From Eubacterium sp. (GTDB lineage Bacteria > Bacillota > Clostridia > Oscillospirales > Acutalibacteraceae): DNA of 7,252 nt. The stretch is from the NCBI GenBank assembly GCA_017543415.1, contig JAFYGD010000244.1:1-7252 (forward strand), given 5' to 3'. Shown here in pieces: positions 1-5,828 of this stretch (position 1 is the stretch's first letter; each line of letters opens with the position of its first letter). A model generated the notes under the pieces. It saw only the letters and a list, made by a program, of their open reading frames with translations. It ran no database searches and was not told where the DNA came from. Position numbers and translations under genes: made by a program.

Positions 1-815
1 ACGGCGTACCCACAATGTTTATTGCAATGCTTGAGCATCCCGATTTCCCGAAAACCGATTTTTCGTATATGAGAACGGGAATTATGGCGGGCAGCCCCTG
101 TCCGATTTCCGCAATGCAGGACGTTGTAAACAAAATGAATATGCGCGAAATCGTAATCGTTTACGGTCAGACTGAGGCTTCGCCGGGATGTACGATGAGT
201 TCAACCGACGATCCGCTTGAGGTTCGCGTTGCAACGGTAGGCCGCGCTATGCCCGAAATTGAATGTAAAATTATTGACCCCGAAACGGGCAAGGACTGTC
301 CCGATAATGTAACGGGCGAGTTCGTTGCAAGGGGCTATAACATAATGAAGGGCTATTATAAAATGCCAAAGGCTACCGCAGCGGCAATTGATAAGGACGG
401 CTGGCTCCATACGGGCGACCTTGCCTGCAGAACTCCCGACGGCAACTACAAGATTACGGGCAGACTTAAGGATATGATTATCCGCGGCGGTGAAAATATT
501 TATCCCAAGGAAATTGAGGAATTTATTTATACAAACCCGAAGGTAAGCGACGTTCAGGTTATCGGTGTGCCGGATGAGCAGTACGGCGAGGAGATTATGG
601 CGTGCGTTATCCTTAAAGAGGGCGAAACTATGACTGAGCAGGAAATGAAGGACTTTGTCGGCGCAAGCATGGCAAGGCACAAGGTTCCGCGCTACGTAGA
701 TTATGTTGATAAGTTCCCGATGAACGCAGCGGGTAAAATTCTTAAATACCAGATGCGTGAGGACGCGGTGAAGAAATTAGGACTTCAGAAAGCTGCCGGT
801 ATCGTAACTGCATAA
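1..815 (+). CDS. AMP-forming acyl-CoA synthetase (fatty-acyl-CoA synthase type), 5'-truncated by window edge
   Basis: Activates a carboxylic acid to its acyl-CoA through an acyl-AMP intermediate (ANL superfamily); a cytosolic enzyme is expected. The reading frame is open from base 3, giving Gly-Val-Pro-Thr before the first Met at 15. That GVPTMF stretch is a conserved interior motif, so the true start lies upstream of the window. About 270 residues of an expected 530-560 are visible. Counting from Met15, I see the A5 motif [10 protein letters not shown] (about 49-58), a GWLHTGD motif, the hinge region [20 protein letters not shown], and the C-terminal FPMNAAGKI motif whose Lys (codon 735-737) is the expected adenylation lysine. 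The [21 protein letters not shown] and GYNIMKGYY stretches resemble bacterial FadD/ACSF2-like fatty-acyl-CoA synthases. Usual enzymes have MTVTGKI where this has MNAAGKI, a mild deviation. Chain-length preference cannot be read from the sequence. It is distinct from the ligase at the right end, which is of ACSM type. An intrinsic terminator follows 10 bases after the stop. Confidence 0.93.
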   Translation, partial: GVPTMFIAMLEHPDFPKTDFSYMRTGIMAGSPCPISAMQDVVNKMNMREIVIVYGQTEASPGCTMSSTDDPLEVRVATVGRAMPEIECKIIDPETGKDCPDNVTGEFVARGYNIMKGYYKMPKATAAAIDKDGWLHTGDLACRTPDGNYKITGRLKDMIIRGGENIYPKEIEEFIYTNPKVSDVQVIGVPDEQYGEEIMACVILKEGETMTEQEMKDFVGASMARHKVPRYVDYVDKFPMNAAGKILKYQMREDAVKKLGLQKAAGIVTA

Positions 816-825
816 ACAAACGATT

Positions 826-861
826 AAAAATGAGACCTTCTGTCAAGAAGGTCTTATTTTT
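826..861 (+). terminator. Intrinsic terminator after the left acyl-CoA synthetase gene
   Basis: The core stem AGACCTTC (833-840) pairs perfectly with GAAGGTCT (847-854) around the 6-base loop TGTCAA. It is extended by a G-T pair, a T-A pair and an A-run (826-830) facing a T-run (857-861). The T-run on the + strand fits rho-independent termination of the gene ending at 815. The A/T symmetry means it could also work on the other strand, but no minus-strand gene ends here. Confidence 0.88.
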
Positions 862-884
862 GTATCAGTATTCTGTCGGAAGAT

Positions 885-913
885 TTGCTTTTCTAAAAGC
901 GCTATGATATAAT
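885..913 (+). promoter_or_regulatory. Sigma-A-type promoter with extended -10 for the small membrane protein gene
   Basis: TATAAT at 908-913 is a perfect -10 box, preceded by TG at 905-906 with one intervening base (extended -10). TTGCTT at 885-890 is a partial -35 box (first three bases match) at the optimal 17-base spacing. The predicted transcript start is near 920, giving a leader of about 32 bases. The spacer carries the palindrome GCTTTTCTAAAAGC (887-900), which could be an operator. Confidence 0.8.
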
Positions 914-951
914 TAACACGAAAAATCGGTATTTGCAAGGGGCAGTATAGA

Positions 952-1167
952 ATGAGTGATAAAAATAGTGATAACAAAAATATGAGCCCGACAACCTGTA
1001 TGAGCATAGGAATGTGCATAGGAATCGGTATTGGCACCGCTATCGGTGCTTTGCAAGGGAATATAGCAGTATGGCTTCCCGTAGGAATTTCGGTCGGAAT
1101 GTGCCTCGGTCTGGCAATAGGTCAGAGCAAAAAAGGCAACGACAAAGACGACACAGACAAGAAATGA
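952..1167 (+). CDS. Small glycine-rich (glycine-zipper-like) two-helix membrane protein, function unknown
   Basis: A 71-residue protein that I cannot assign to a characterised family. Residues 1-16 are polar (Ser, Asp, Lys, Asn). Two hydrophobic segments follow, about 17-35 and 38-57, joined by a short turn around LQGN (34-37). The tail 58-71 is charged and Lys/Asp-rich. Gly recurs every two to four residues in both helices, the spacing that allows close helix packing. The helices look like an internal repeat: IGMCIGIGIG (19-28) matches VGMCLGLAIG (48-57), each with a Cys after Met. There is no cleavable signal peptide pattern. The start is supported by AAGGGG at 937-942, nine bases before the ATG, and by a strong upstream promoter. 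The gene is monocistronic, between its own promoter and a terminator at 1247-1268. Similar short glycine-rich membrane proteins occur as hypothetical proteins in gut Firmicutes, but I know of no assigned role. An inner-membrane oligomer is an inference. Confidence 0.75.
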   Translation: MSDKNSDNKNMSPTTCMSIGMCIGIGIGTAIGALQGNIAVWLPVGISVGMCLGLAIGQSKKGNDKDDTDKK

Positions 1168-1199
1168 TTATATGTGATTTTGGTGGTTTGTCAATACAG

Positions 1200-1240
1200 T
1201 AAAGAAGGTGGCTGAGTTTAAAACTCAGCCACCTTCTTTA
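1200..1240 (-). terminator. Long perfect inverted repeat, probable terminator of the glutamine-synthetase-like gene
   Basis: Arms of 20 bases (1200-1219 and 1221-1240) are exactly complementary around a single central base, so the folded hairpin would have about 17-18 base pairs and a tight A/T loop. Each 3' side ends in CTTCTTTA, a modest U-rich tail. On the minus strand it lies about 27 bases past the stop of the gene ending at 1267. Because it is symmetric it may also act on the + strand as a first barrier before the 1247-1268 terminator. Confidence 0.7.
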
Positions 1241-1246
1241 TGACGG

Positions 1247-1268
1247 GTGCCCCTTAGGGGCGCTTTTT
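1247..1268 (+). terminator. Intrinsic terminator of the small membrane protein gene
   Basis: A GC-rich 7-bp stem, GTGCCCC (1247-1253) with GGGGCGC (1257-1263), including one G-T pair, closes the loop TTA and is followed at once by TTTTT (1264-1268). Polarity favours the + strand. The last bases overlap the stop codon of the convergent gene (1267-1269), so the two genes share almost no spare sequence. Confidence 0.8.
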
Positions 1269-2487
1269 ATATTCTGTTTAAATACATTTTCAATAATCCT
1301 TCGGAAATGTGCTCTTTAATGAAGTCGCTGTTCTTTGCAATTTCGCACGCTTCCTCAAAGTTCTGTGGAAGCATTTGAAGTCCGGCAAGCGTTGCTTCGT
1401 CTGCGCTGTCCAAATCAAAGTTGCAAACGGGGTCAAGCTGCGTTCTGTTTCTGATACCCTCGAGCGCTGCAAAAATAAGCAGAGCAAAAACAAGATACGG
1501 GTTAGCCGTTGAATCGGGTGAACGCAGTTCGGCTTTTCTGTACGAGCCGACCACCTCGGGAACGCGGAAAAGCTGCTCGCGGTTTTCGCTTGTCCAGCTT
1601 ACGTATTTCGGCGCGCCCTGTCTTGTAAGACGCTCGTAGGATTCGCGCATGGGGTTAAGAAACGCCGTAATATCGCGGATTCTGTTTATAATACCCGCAA
1701 CGGCATAAGCCATATCGCCGTCGCTGCCGTCGTTTGAGCGAACGGAAATGCTGACATGAAAGCCGTTTCCCGGCTGATGGCGCAGCGGCTTGGGCGAAAA
1801 GTCAGCGTAAAGATTTGCGTTGGCCGCTTCATTTTTAATAATAGCTTTAAGCGTTGTAATGTGGTTGCCTGCGGTCAGCGGGTCAAGATAACCGAAGGAA
1901 ATCTTGTTCTGGCCGGGGCCTTCCTCATGGAAAGCGTTGTTCGGGTAAATCTCCATCTGTTCAAGAGCCCGCAGCATTTTGCGGCGGATTCTGTCGCTCT
2001 TGTCGTCGGGAAGAATATCGTATAAGCCCGCTTCGTCAAAAGGCTCCTTGGTCGGCTTTCCGAAGGAGTCAAGCAAAAGCAGATAAAATTCAATTTCAGT
2101 TGAAAAATAAAATTCGTAGCCCGCCGCTTCTGCTTCGCTAATGGCCTGTATTAAAAGGCTTTTTGTACCGTGCTCTGTAAAAGGCTTTCCGTCTGCATAC
2201 GTCATATTGCAGTACATTCTGATTGCCTTATCGTCAGGGTCTCTCCACGGCATATCGGAAAAGGTTTCCGGTTCGGGATGTAAAAGCAAATCGCGGAATA
2301 TGCCTTCGCCGAAGTTTTTAAGCTCGGCAGCATTGAACGGAATACCTACTTCAAAGGCAATTTTAAGCTCCTCGGGAAGAATTACAATGTTCTTTTCTTT
2401 ACCGAAAATATCGCAGAAGGCAAGAACGATTGATTTAACCCTTTCTTCCTTAACAAATCTGATTATATCTTCTTTTGTAAGTTGCAT
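1267..2487 (-). CDS. Divergent glutamine synthetase family protein (GSI-like fold, altered active site)
   Basis: A 406-residue homologue of type I glutamine synthetase, which makes glutamine from glutamate, ammonia and ATP; canonical clostridial or Bacillus enzymes have about 440 residues. The N-terminal beta-grasp domain covers roughly 1-105 and the catalytic domain the rest. Recognisable motifs are STEIEFYLL (129-137; metal ligands E131, E133), FHEEGPGQNK (186-195), GNGFHVS (240-246; H244), NPMRESYERL (278-287; R286), NREQLFRVP (302-310) and KAELRSPDSTANPYL (318-332; E320, R322). By alignment from memory with B. subtilis GlnA, three residues differ. The ammonium-site Asp (D50 in Salmonella numbering) is N52, the metal ligand Glu220 is K195, and the flap Glu327 (in GYEAP) is absent because the loop reads RQGAP. 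The enzyme may therefore use another amine or acid, or be regulatory. The ATG has GAGGGGG (2495-2501) seven bases upstream and its own promoter at 2523-2551. No GlnR-like box or adenylylation loop is evident. Confidence 0.88.
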   Translation of the reverse strand: MQLTKEDIIRFVKEERVKSIVLAFCDIFGKEKNIVILPEELKIAFEVGIPFNAAELKNFGEGIFRDLLLHPEPETFSDMPWRDPDDKAIRMYCNMTYADGKPFTEHGTKSLLIQAISEAEAAGYEFYFSTEIEFYLLLLDSFGKPTKEPFDEAGLYDILPDDKSDRIRRKMLRALEQMEIYPNNAFHEEGPGQNKISFGYLDPLTAGNHITTLKAIIKNEAANANLYADFSPKPLRHQPGNGFHVSISVRSNDGSDGDMAYAVAGIINRIRDITAFLNPMRESYERLTRQGAPKYVSWTSENREQLFRVPEVVGSYRKAELRSPDSTANPYLVFALLIFAALEGIRNRTQLDPVCNFDLDSADEATLAGLQMLPQNFEEACEIAKNSDFIKEHISEGLLKMYLNRI

Positions 2488-2522
2488 ACAGCAGCCCCCT
2501 CATAAATATTACTCTTACCCTT

Positions 2523-2551
2523 AATATATAATGAATAATTCCCTCTGTCAA
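2523..2551 (-). promoter_or_regulatory. Near-consensus sigma-A promoter for the glutamine-synthetase-like gene
   Basis: Read on the minus strand, TTGACA (2551-2546) is a perfect -35 box, followed by a 17-base spacer and the -10 box TATATT (2528-2523, five of six matches). The predicted start is near 2516, leaving a leader of about 29 bases, too short for a riboswitch. The -35 begins only six bases beyond the U-tract of the preceding operon's terminator. Confidence 0.85.
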
Positions 2552-2556
2552 GAAAT

Positions 2557-2592
2557 AAAAAACGGATGAAACAAAACTGTTTCATCCGTTTT
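2557..2592 (-). terminator. Intrinsic terminator of the ligase/NTPase/oxidoreductase operon
   Basis: Fourteen-base arms, 2579-2592 and 2559-2572, are perfectly complementary around the 6-base loop 2573-2578, with a core of GTTTCATCCG. On the minus strand the hairpin is followed by a T-run (complement of 2562-2557) and more T-rich sequence. It lies 10 bases downstream of the gamma-subunit stop. Confidence 0.92.
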
Positions 2593-2601
2593 AGTTGATT
2601 A

Positions 2602-3132
2602 TTAATAATCGTAGCCTGCCTTGATAGCCTTAAGGTTAACGTCAATAAGGTTTGCCTTCCTTGCGGAAACTACCTTTTTAAGCGCGTCCTCCATGCCTTC
2701 AAAGCTTACAACTCCGGCTTCCTTTATAACCTTGCCGAGCATAATCATGTTTGCAAGGGTAGGAACGCCGAGCTCCTGCGCCATCTTGGTTGCGGGGATG
2801 TAAAATACTTCAACGTCCTCTCTTTCAACCTTGCGGCTGATAAGAGTTGAATCAACAAAAATCTTTGCGCCGCTGACTGCTGCATTTTCATATTTATCAA
2901 GGGACGGAAGGTTCATAACTATAAGCACGTCGGGCGTGTCAACAATCGGAGAACCAACGGGCTCGTCGCTGATAATAACGTTACAGTTAGCCGTACCGCC
3001 GCGCATTTCCGGACCGTAGGAGGGAAGCCAGCTGAGCTGTTTGCCCTCAACAAGTCCTTTGTACGCAAGCACCTTTCCTGCAAAAAGGATGCCCTGACCG
3101 CCGAAGCCGGCAATTAAAATTCTGTTTGTCAT
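2602..3132 (-). CDS. 2-oxoacid:ferredoxin oxidoreductase, gamma subunit
   Basis: A 176-residue subunit of a four-subunit (delta-alpha-beta-gamma) 2-oxoacid:ferredoxin oxidoreductase, which oxidatively decarboxylates a 2-oxoacid to acyl-CoA with reduction of ferredoxin, or runs in reverse. The N-terminal GFGGQG (9-14) and the YGPEMRGG motif (39-46) followed by TANC are family hallmarks. The PDVLIVMN stretch (67-74) is also typical. Length is normal for KorC/VorC-type gamma chains. In this superfamily the gamma domain helps form the CoA-binding part of the complex. The ATG directly follows the TAA of the beta gene with no intervening base, and GAGGAGG (3141-3147) inside the beta gene lies eight bases upstream, so translation is probably coupled. 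It is the last gene of the operon, with the terminator beginning 10 bases later. The sequence alone does not separate 2-oxoglutarate from branched-chain 2-oxoacid specificity. Confidence 0.93.
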   Translation of the reverse strand: MTNRILIAGFGGQGILFAGKVLAYKGLVEGKQLSWLPSYGPEMRGGTANCNVIISDEPVGSPIVDTPDVLIVMNLPSLDKYENAAVSGAKIFVDSTLISRKVEREDVEVFYIPATKMAQELGVPTLANMIMLGKVIKEAGVVSFEGMEDALKKVVSARKANLIDVNLKAIKAGYDY

Positions 3133-3882
3133 TTATTTGCCCTCCTCTGCTGTCTTATCCTTGTAAACGCCGAGCGGATAGTAGGGAATCATATCGCTTT
3201 CAACCCAGTCAAGCGCCTGCTGCGGAGTCATACCCCAGTTTGTCGGGCAGGAGGATACAACCTCAATAAGTGAAAAGCCCTTGCCCTCAACCTGATTTTT
3301 AAAGCCTTTAAGGATAGCCTTCTTTGCGTTTCTTACGTTCTTTACGTTGTTAACGGCAACGCGCTCAATGTAAGCGGGACCGTCAAGCGCGGCAAGAAGC
3401 TCCGCAATTTTAATCGGGAATCCTGCAGTCTTAACGTCGCGTCCGTAAGGAGAGGTCTGTGTAACCTGACCGGGAAGCGAGGTAGGAGCCATCTGACCGC
3501 CCGTCATACCGTAAATAGCGTTATTAATAAAGATAATTGTAATGTTTTCATTTCTTGTTGCTGCGTGTACGGTTTCAGCCATACCGATTGAAGCAAGGTC
3601 GCCGTCGCCCTGATAGGTGAAAACAATGTTTTCGGGAAGGGCTCTTTTGATACCCGTTGCAACTGCCGGAGCACGTCCGTGGGCAGCTTCAATCATATCA
3701 CAGTTAAAGTAATCGTATGCCATTACCGCACAGCCTACGGGAGCAACGCCGATAGCCTTGCCCTCAACGCCGAGCTCGTCAATAGCCTCTGCAACAAGGC
3801 GGTGAACAATACCGTGCGTACAGCCGGGGCAGTAGTGAAGGGGCATGTCGGCAAGTGATTTCGGTTTTTCAAATACTACCAT
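3133..3882 (-). CDS. 2-oxoacid:ferredoxin oxidoreductase, beta subunit (thiamine diphosphate-binding)
   Basis: A 249-residue catalytic subunit that binds thiamine diphosphate and, in this family, one [4Fe-4S] cluster. The four expected cluster cysteines are visible: C18 and C21 in CPGC, C51 in VGC, and C212 in SCPTNWG. The thiamine diphosphate/Mg motif is GDGDLASIG (92-100) with the distal NNAIYGMTGGQ (120-130). MIEAAHGRAPAVATG (63-77) is also typical. Length and motif order are complete, with no sign of damage. The ATG overlaps the alpha-gene stop by one base (TAATG), and a full AGGAGGT (3891-3897) lies eight bases upstream, so synthesis of alpha and beta is likely coupled and strong. Beta chains of the 2-oxoglutarate (KorB) and 2-oxoisovalerate types are very similar, so the substrate is left open. 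Confidence 0.95.
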   Translation of the reverse strand: MVVFEKPKSLADMPLHYCPGCTHGIVHRLVAEAIDELGVEGKAIGVAPVGCAVMAYDYFNCDMIEAAHGRAPAVATGIKRALPENIVFTYQGDGDLASIGMAETVHAATRNENITIIFINNAIYGMTGGQMAPTSLPGQVTQTSPYGRDVKTAGFPIKIAELLAALDGPAYIERVAVNNVKNVRNAKKAILKGFKNQVEGKGFSLIEVVSSCPTNWGMTPQQALDWVESDMIPYYPLGVYKDKTAEEGK

Positions 3883-4943
3883 TATTCCTTACCTCCTGCA
3901 ACTTTTTTAATAGAATCAAGCACCTGCTCGGGTGAGGGAATCATACCGCCCGCGCGGTTGCAGAGTTCAACGGGAACCTTGCAGCCCGATGCAAGCTGAA
4001 TATCCTCAATCATCTGGCCCATTGAAAGCTCAACGGAAACAAAGCCCTTGCAGTGCTCGGCAGCCTTTGCAACTGCCTTTTTCGGGAACGGCCAATGGGT
4101 AATCGGGCGGAGAAGGCCGGCTTTAATGCCCTGCTTTCTTGCCTCAACAACGGCGTTTTTGCTTACTCTTGCGGCAATGCCGAAAGCCATAACGCAAACC
4201 TCTGCGTCGTCCATCATATATTCTTCAAACATAACCTCGTTTTCTTCAACGAGCTTATATCTTTCGTAGCGTTCAAAGTTCTTGACCTCAAGCTCTTCGG
4301 GTTTAAGGTAAAGGGAGTTAACAATGTTGTGCTCTCTCTTCATTTCGGTACCCGTAAGCGCCCAGGGCTTTTCAACGGTAACGTCGCTCTCCTCGGGAAG
4401 AAGAACGGGCTCCATCATCTGGCCCATAGTACCGTCTGCAAGAAGCATTGACGGCATTCTGTATTTATCCGCAAGCTCAAAGCACTTTGCGGTTAAATCC
4501 GCCATTTCCTGAACGGAAGCGGGAGCAAGCACGATAAGGTGATAGTCGCCGTGGCCGCCGCCCTTTGTTGCCTGGAAATAGTCGCTCTGCGAGGGCTGAA
4601 TACCGCCGAGTCCGGGGCCGCCGCGCTGTACGTTAACGATAAGCGCGGGGAGGTCTGCGCCTGCAATATATGAAATACCCTCCTGCTTAAGTGAAACACC
4701 GGGAGATGAAGAGGAGGTCATAACTCTTTTACCCGTGCTTGAAACGCCGTAAACCATATTGATAGCGGCAATTTCGCTTTCTGCCTGAAGGAAGGTTCCG
4801 CCGATTTTGGGCATACGCTTTGCCATATAAGCGGCAAGCTCTGTCTGGGGAGTGATGGGATAACCGAAGTAATGGCGGCAGCCTGCTCTGATAGCAGCCT
4901 CAGCAATAGCCTCGTTACCCTTCATTAATACTTTTTCAGTCAT
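3882..4943 (-). CDS. vorB: 2-oxoacid:ferredoxin oxidoreductase, alpha subunit (VorB/KorA type)
   Basis: A 353-residue alpha subunit carrying the pyrimidine-binding (domain I) and transketolase-C-like (domain II) parts of the oxidoreductase. Visible motifs are GYPITPQTE (27-35), QAESEIAAINM with its conserved Glu (53-63), TSSSSPGVSLKQEGISY (76-92) and VQRGGPGLGGIQPSQSD (105-121), the last near the catalytic centre. This length and these motifs fit the clostridial proteins usually annotated as 3-methyl-2-oxobutanoate (2-oxoisovalerate) dehydrogenase subunit VorB; the symbol is a family assignment, not proof of substrate, and 2-oxoglutarate or aryl-2-oxoacids remain possible. I chose the ATG at 4943 over an in-frame TTG at 4964, because the ATG has GAGGTGG (4949-4955) five bases upstream whereas the TTG lies inside the ferredoxin gene. 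The ferredoxin stop lies within that ribosome binding site, which suggests coupling. The 3' end overlaps the beta start by one base. Confidence 0.93.
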   Translation of the reverse strand: MTEKVLMKGNEAIAEAAIRAGCRHYFGYPITPQTELAAYMAKRMPKIGGTFLQAESEIAAINMVYGVSSTGKRVMTSSSSPGVSLKQEGISYIAGADLPALIVNVQRGGPGLGGIQPSQSDYFQATKGGGHGDYHLIVLAPASVQEMADLTAKCFELADKYRMPSMLLADGTMGQMMEPVLLPEESDVTVEKPWALTGTEMKREHNIVNSLYLKPEELEVKNFERYERYKLVEENEVMFEEYMMDDAEVCVMAFGIAARVSKNAVVEARKQGIKAGLLRPITHWPFPKKAVAKAAEHCKGFVSVELSMGQMIEDIQLASGCKVPVELCNRAGGMIPSPEQVLDSIKKVAGGKE

Positions 4944-4948
4944 ACTTT

Positions 4949-4955
4949 CCACCTC
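4949..4955 (-). promoter_or_regulatory. Ribosome binding site fixing the alpha-subunit start
   Basis: GAGGTGG on the minus strand sits five bases before the ATG at 4943 and overlaps the TGA stop of the ferredoxin gene (4956-4954). It decides between this ATG and the upstream TTG at 4964, which has no such site. Confidence 0.75.
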
Positions 4956-5160
4956 ATTTCTCAACTGTGATTACGCAGTCGGGGCACATTGTTGCGCAAA
5001 AAGCACAGGCAATGCACTTTGACTGGTCGGTAATACCTGCAGGAGAGTGTCCTTTCTTGTTAATAATATCCTTTTTGATTTCGATAATCTGTTTCGGGCA
5101 GGCGGTAACGCAAAGTCCGCAACCCTTACACAAATCCTCTTTAAAGGTTACCTTTGGCAT
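4954..5160 (-). CDS. 2-oxoacid:ferredoxin oxidoreductase, delta subunit (2[4Fe-4S] ferredoxin)
   Basis: A 68-residue ferredoxin-like subunit with two complete cluster motifs: C11-x2-C14-x2-C17-x3-C21-P and C49-x2-C52-x2-C55-x3-C59-P. A further Cys at 62 is not part of the standard pattern. In four-subunit oxidoreductases this chain passes electrons from the beta-subunit cluster to external ferredoxin. Placement directly before alpha, beta and gamma matches the delta-alpha-beta-gamma order common for KorDABC/Vor operons. I chose the ATG at 5160 because AAGGAG (5168-5173) lies seven bases upstream. An in-frame TTG at 5178 would place that site inside the coding sequence and add an unneeded basic MKRRKI extension. 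The start lies 14 bases after the stop of the P-loop NTPase gene. Confidence 0.94.
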   Translation of the reverse strand: MPKVTFKEDLCKGCGLCVTACPKQIIEIKKDIINKKGHSPAGITDQSKCIACAFCATMCPDCVITVEK

Positions 5161-5167
5161 AATCTTT

Positions 5168-5173
5168 CTCCTT
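5168..5173 (-). promoter_or_regulatory. Ribosome binding site fixing the ferredoxin start
   Basis: AAGGAG on the minus strand, seven bases before the ATG at 5160. It follows the TGA of the NTPase gene at once and excludes the TTG at 5178 as the main start. Confidence 0.8.
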
Positions 5174-5174
5174 T

Positions 5175-5828
5175 TCAACTGATTATCTTTTTCTGAAGGT
5201 TGAGCGGTAAAACGCTTTCTCCTTCAAATTGTTTTGCTAAATCCTCTTTAACGCTTGTAAACAAAACGGGAAGCGAGGTAAGCTCTGAAAGCTTTTTAAT
5301 TTCGTCCTCGGTTGCCCTTATATCGTCCGCGGTAGTTTCGCTTCCGATATTTGAGTTGTTTACAATGGCGGTGAACGGTATTCCGCCCGCTGCTTCAATT
5401 TCACGCATTACCTCAAGCGCTTCCTCTGCGCTGCGTGTAAGCGGACGGTAGAAGTTTGCAACGAATACCATTTCAAAGTTATTTTCTTCAAGGATGTAGG
5501 GGCGGTAGCGTCCGAGCGCAAGCGCGCCGCGTTCGTCGCCGCCGATATCCATTATAGCATAAAACTCACGGTTTTGCACTAATCCGTATACTTCCTGGGG
5601 AAGCGCGGGCAAATCCACGTTTGAGTTTGCAAAGGCGGGGGAGATTAATTCAATCCCTGCCGCTTCCAGTTCAGCGGCGGAATCCTTCGTTCTGAAATAG
5701 GGGTTTACTATGTCCAAATCCGCTATTTTAACCGCCTTGCCCTCAGCGTGAAGCTTAAGCGCGTAATTAACCGCAATATTGGTTTTTCCGCTGCCGTAAT
5801 GGCCGGCAAAAAGTGTAACTCGTTTCAT
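5175..5828 (-). CDS. P-loop NTPase (SIMIBI-like), unknown role in 2-oxoacid oxidoreductase operon
   Basis: A 217-residue soluble nucleotide-binding protein. The Walker A motif is GHYGSGKT (9-16). ADLDIVNPYF (36-45) fits the switch I region and AIMDIGGDERG (91-101) the Walker B/switch II segment of SIMIBI-class proteins. VNNSNIG (156-162) lies at the end of a later strand, where base-specificity loops occur. No membrane segment or signal peptide is seen, and there is no CxxC dimer motif as in CooC/NifH. It lacks the signature Lys at the start of the P-loop found in MinD/ParA/NifH (KGGxGKT), and the GSGKT core is closer to the UreG/HypB style. Generic annotation would be ATP- or GTP-binding protein. 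Its ATG overlaps the ligase stop by one base (TAATG) and no clear ribosome binding site precedes it, suggesting reinitiation; the ferredoxin gene starts 14 bases after its stop. A cofactor-insertion or maturation role for the neighbouring iron-sulfur complex is only an inference from position. Confidence 0.85.
   Translation of the reverse strand: MKRVTLFAGHYGSGKTNIAVNYALKLHAEGKAVKIADLDIVNPYFRTKDSAAELEAAGIELISPAFANSNVDLPALPQEVYGLVQNREFYAIMDIGGDERGALALGRYRPYILEENNFEMVFVANFYRPLTRSAEEALEVMREIEAAGGIPFTAIVNNSNIGSETTADDIRATEDEIKKLSELTSLPVLFTSVKEDLAKQFEGESVLPLNLQKKIIS

Noticed and set aside
201..680. 159-codon open frame on the minus strand inside the left acyl-CoA synthetase gene
   Set aside because: It lies fully antisense to a strongly conserved domain, has no ribosome binding site I could see, and its translation resembles no protein family.
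843..1037. 64-codon minus-strand open frame opposite the small membrane protein's 5' end
   Set aside because: It overlaps a terminator and a strong + strand promoter. Its hydrophobicity is the antisense reflection of the glycine-rich gene.
1014..1202. 62-codon + strand frame overlapping the small membrane protein in another frame
   Set aside because: No ribosome binding site, and an Arg/Gln-rich low-information product; the frame starting at 952 has both promoter and ribosome binding site.
1200..1240. Inverted repeat as terminal repeat of an insertion sequence or MITE
   Set aside because: There is no transposase, no paired second copy and no target-site duplication in the window; its place between convergent genes fits a terminator.
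2488..2522. Possible riboswitch or GlnR/TnrA operator in the leader of the glutamine-synthetase-like gene
   Set aside because: The predicted leader is only about 29 bases and I see no TGTNA-type dyad or structured aptamer.
2141..2524. 127-codon open frame on the + strand across the start of the glutamine-synthetase-like gene
   Set aside because: Antisense shadow that would also run through the well-formed promoter and ribosome binding site of that gene.
4053..4451. 132-codon open frame on the + strand within the alpha-subunit gene
   Set aside because: Antisense shadow of a well-supported conserved gene; the translation is not protein-like.
4944..4964. TTG start seven codons upstream for the alpha subunit
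   Set aside because: It would overlap the ferredoxin coding end and lacks its own ribosome binding site; the ATG at 4943 has one.
5161..5178. TTG start six codons upstream for the ferredoxin subunit
   Set aside because: The extension contains the AAGGAG ribosome binding site that serves the ATG at 5160 and overlaps the previous gene's stop.
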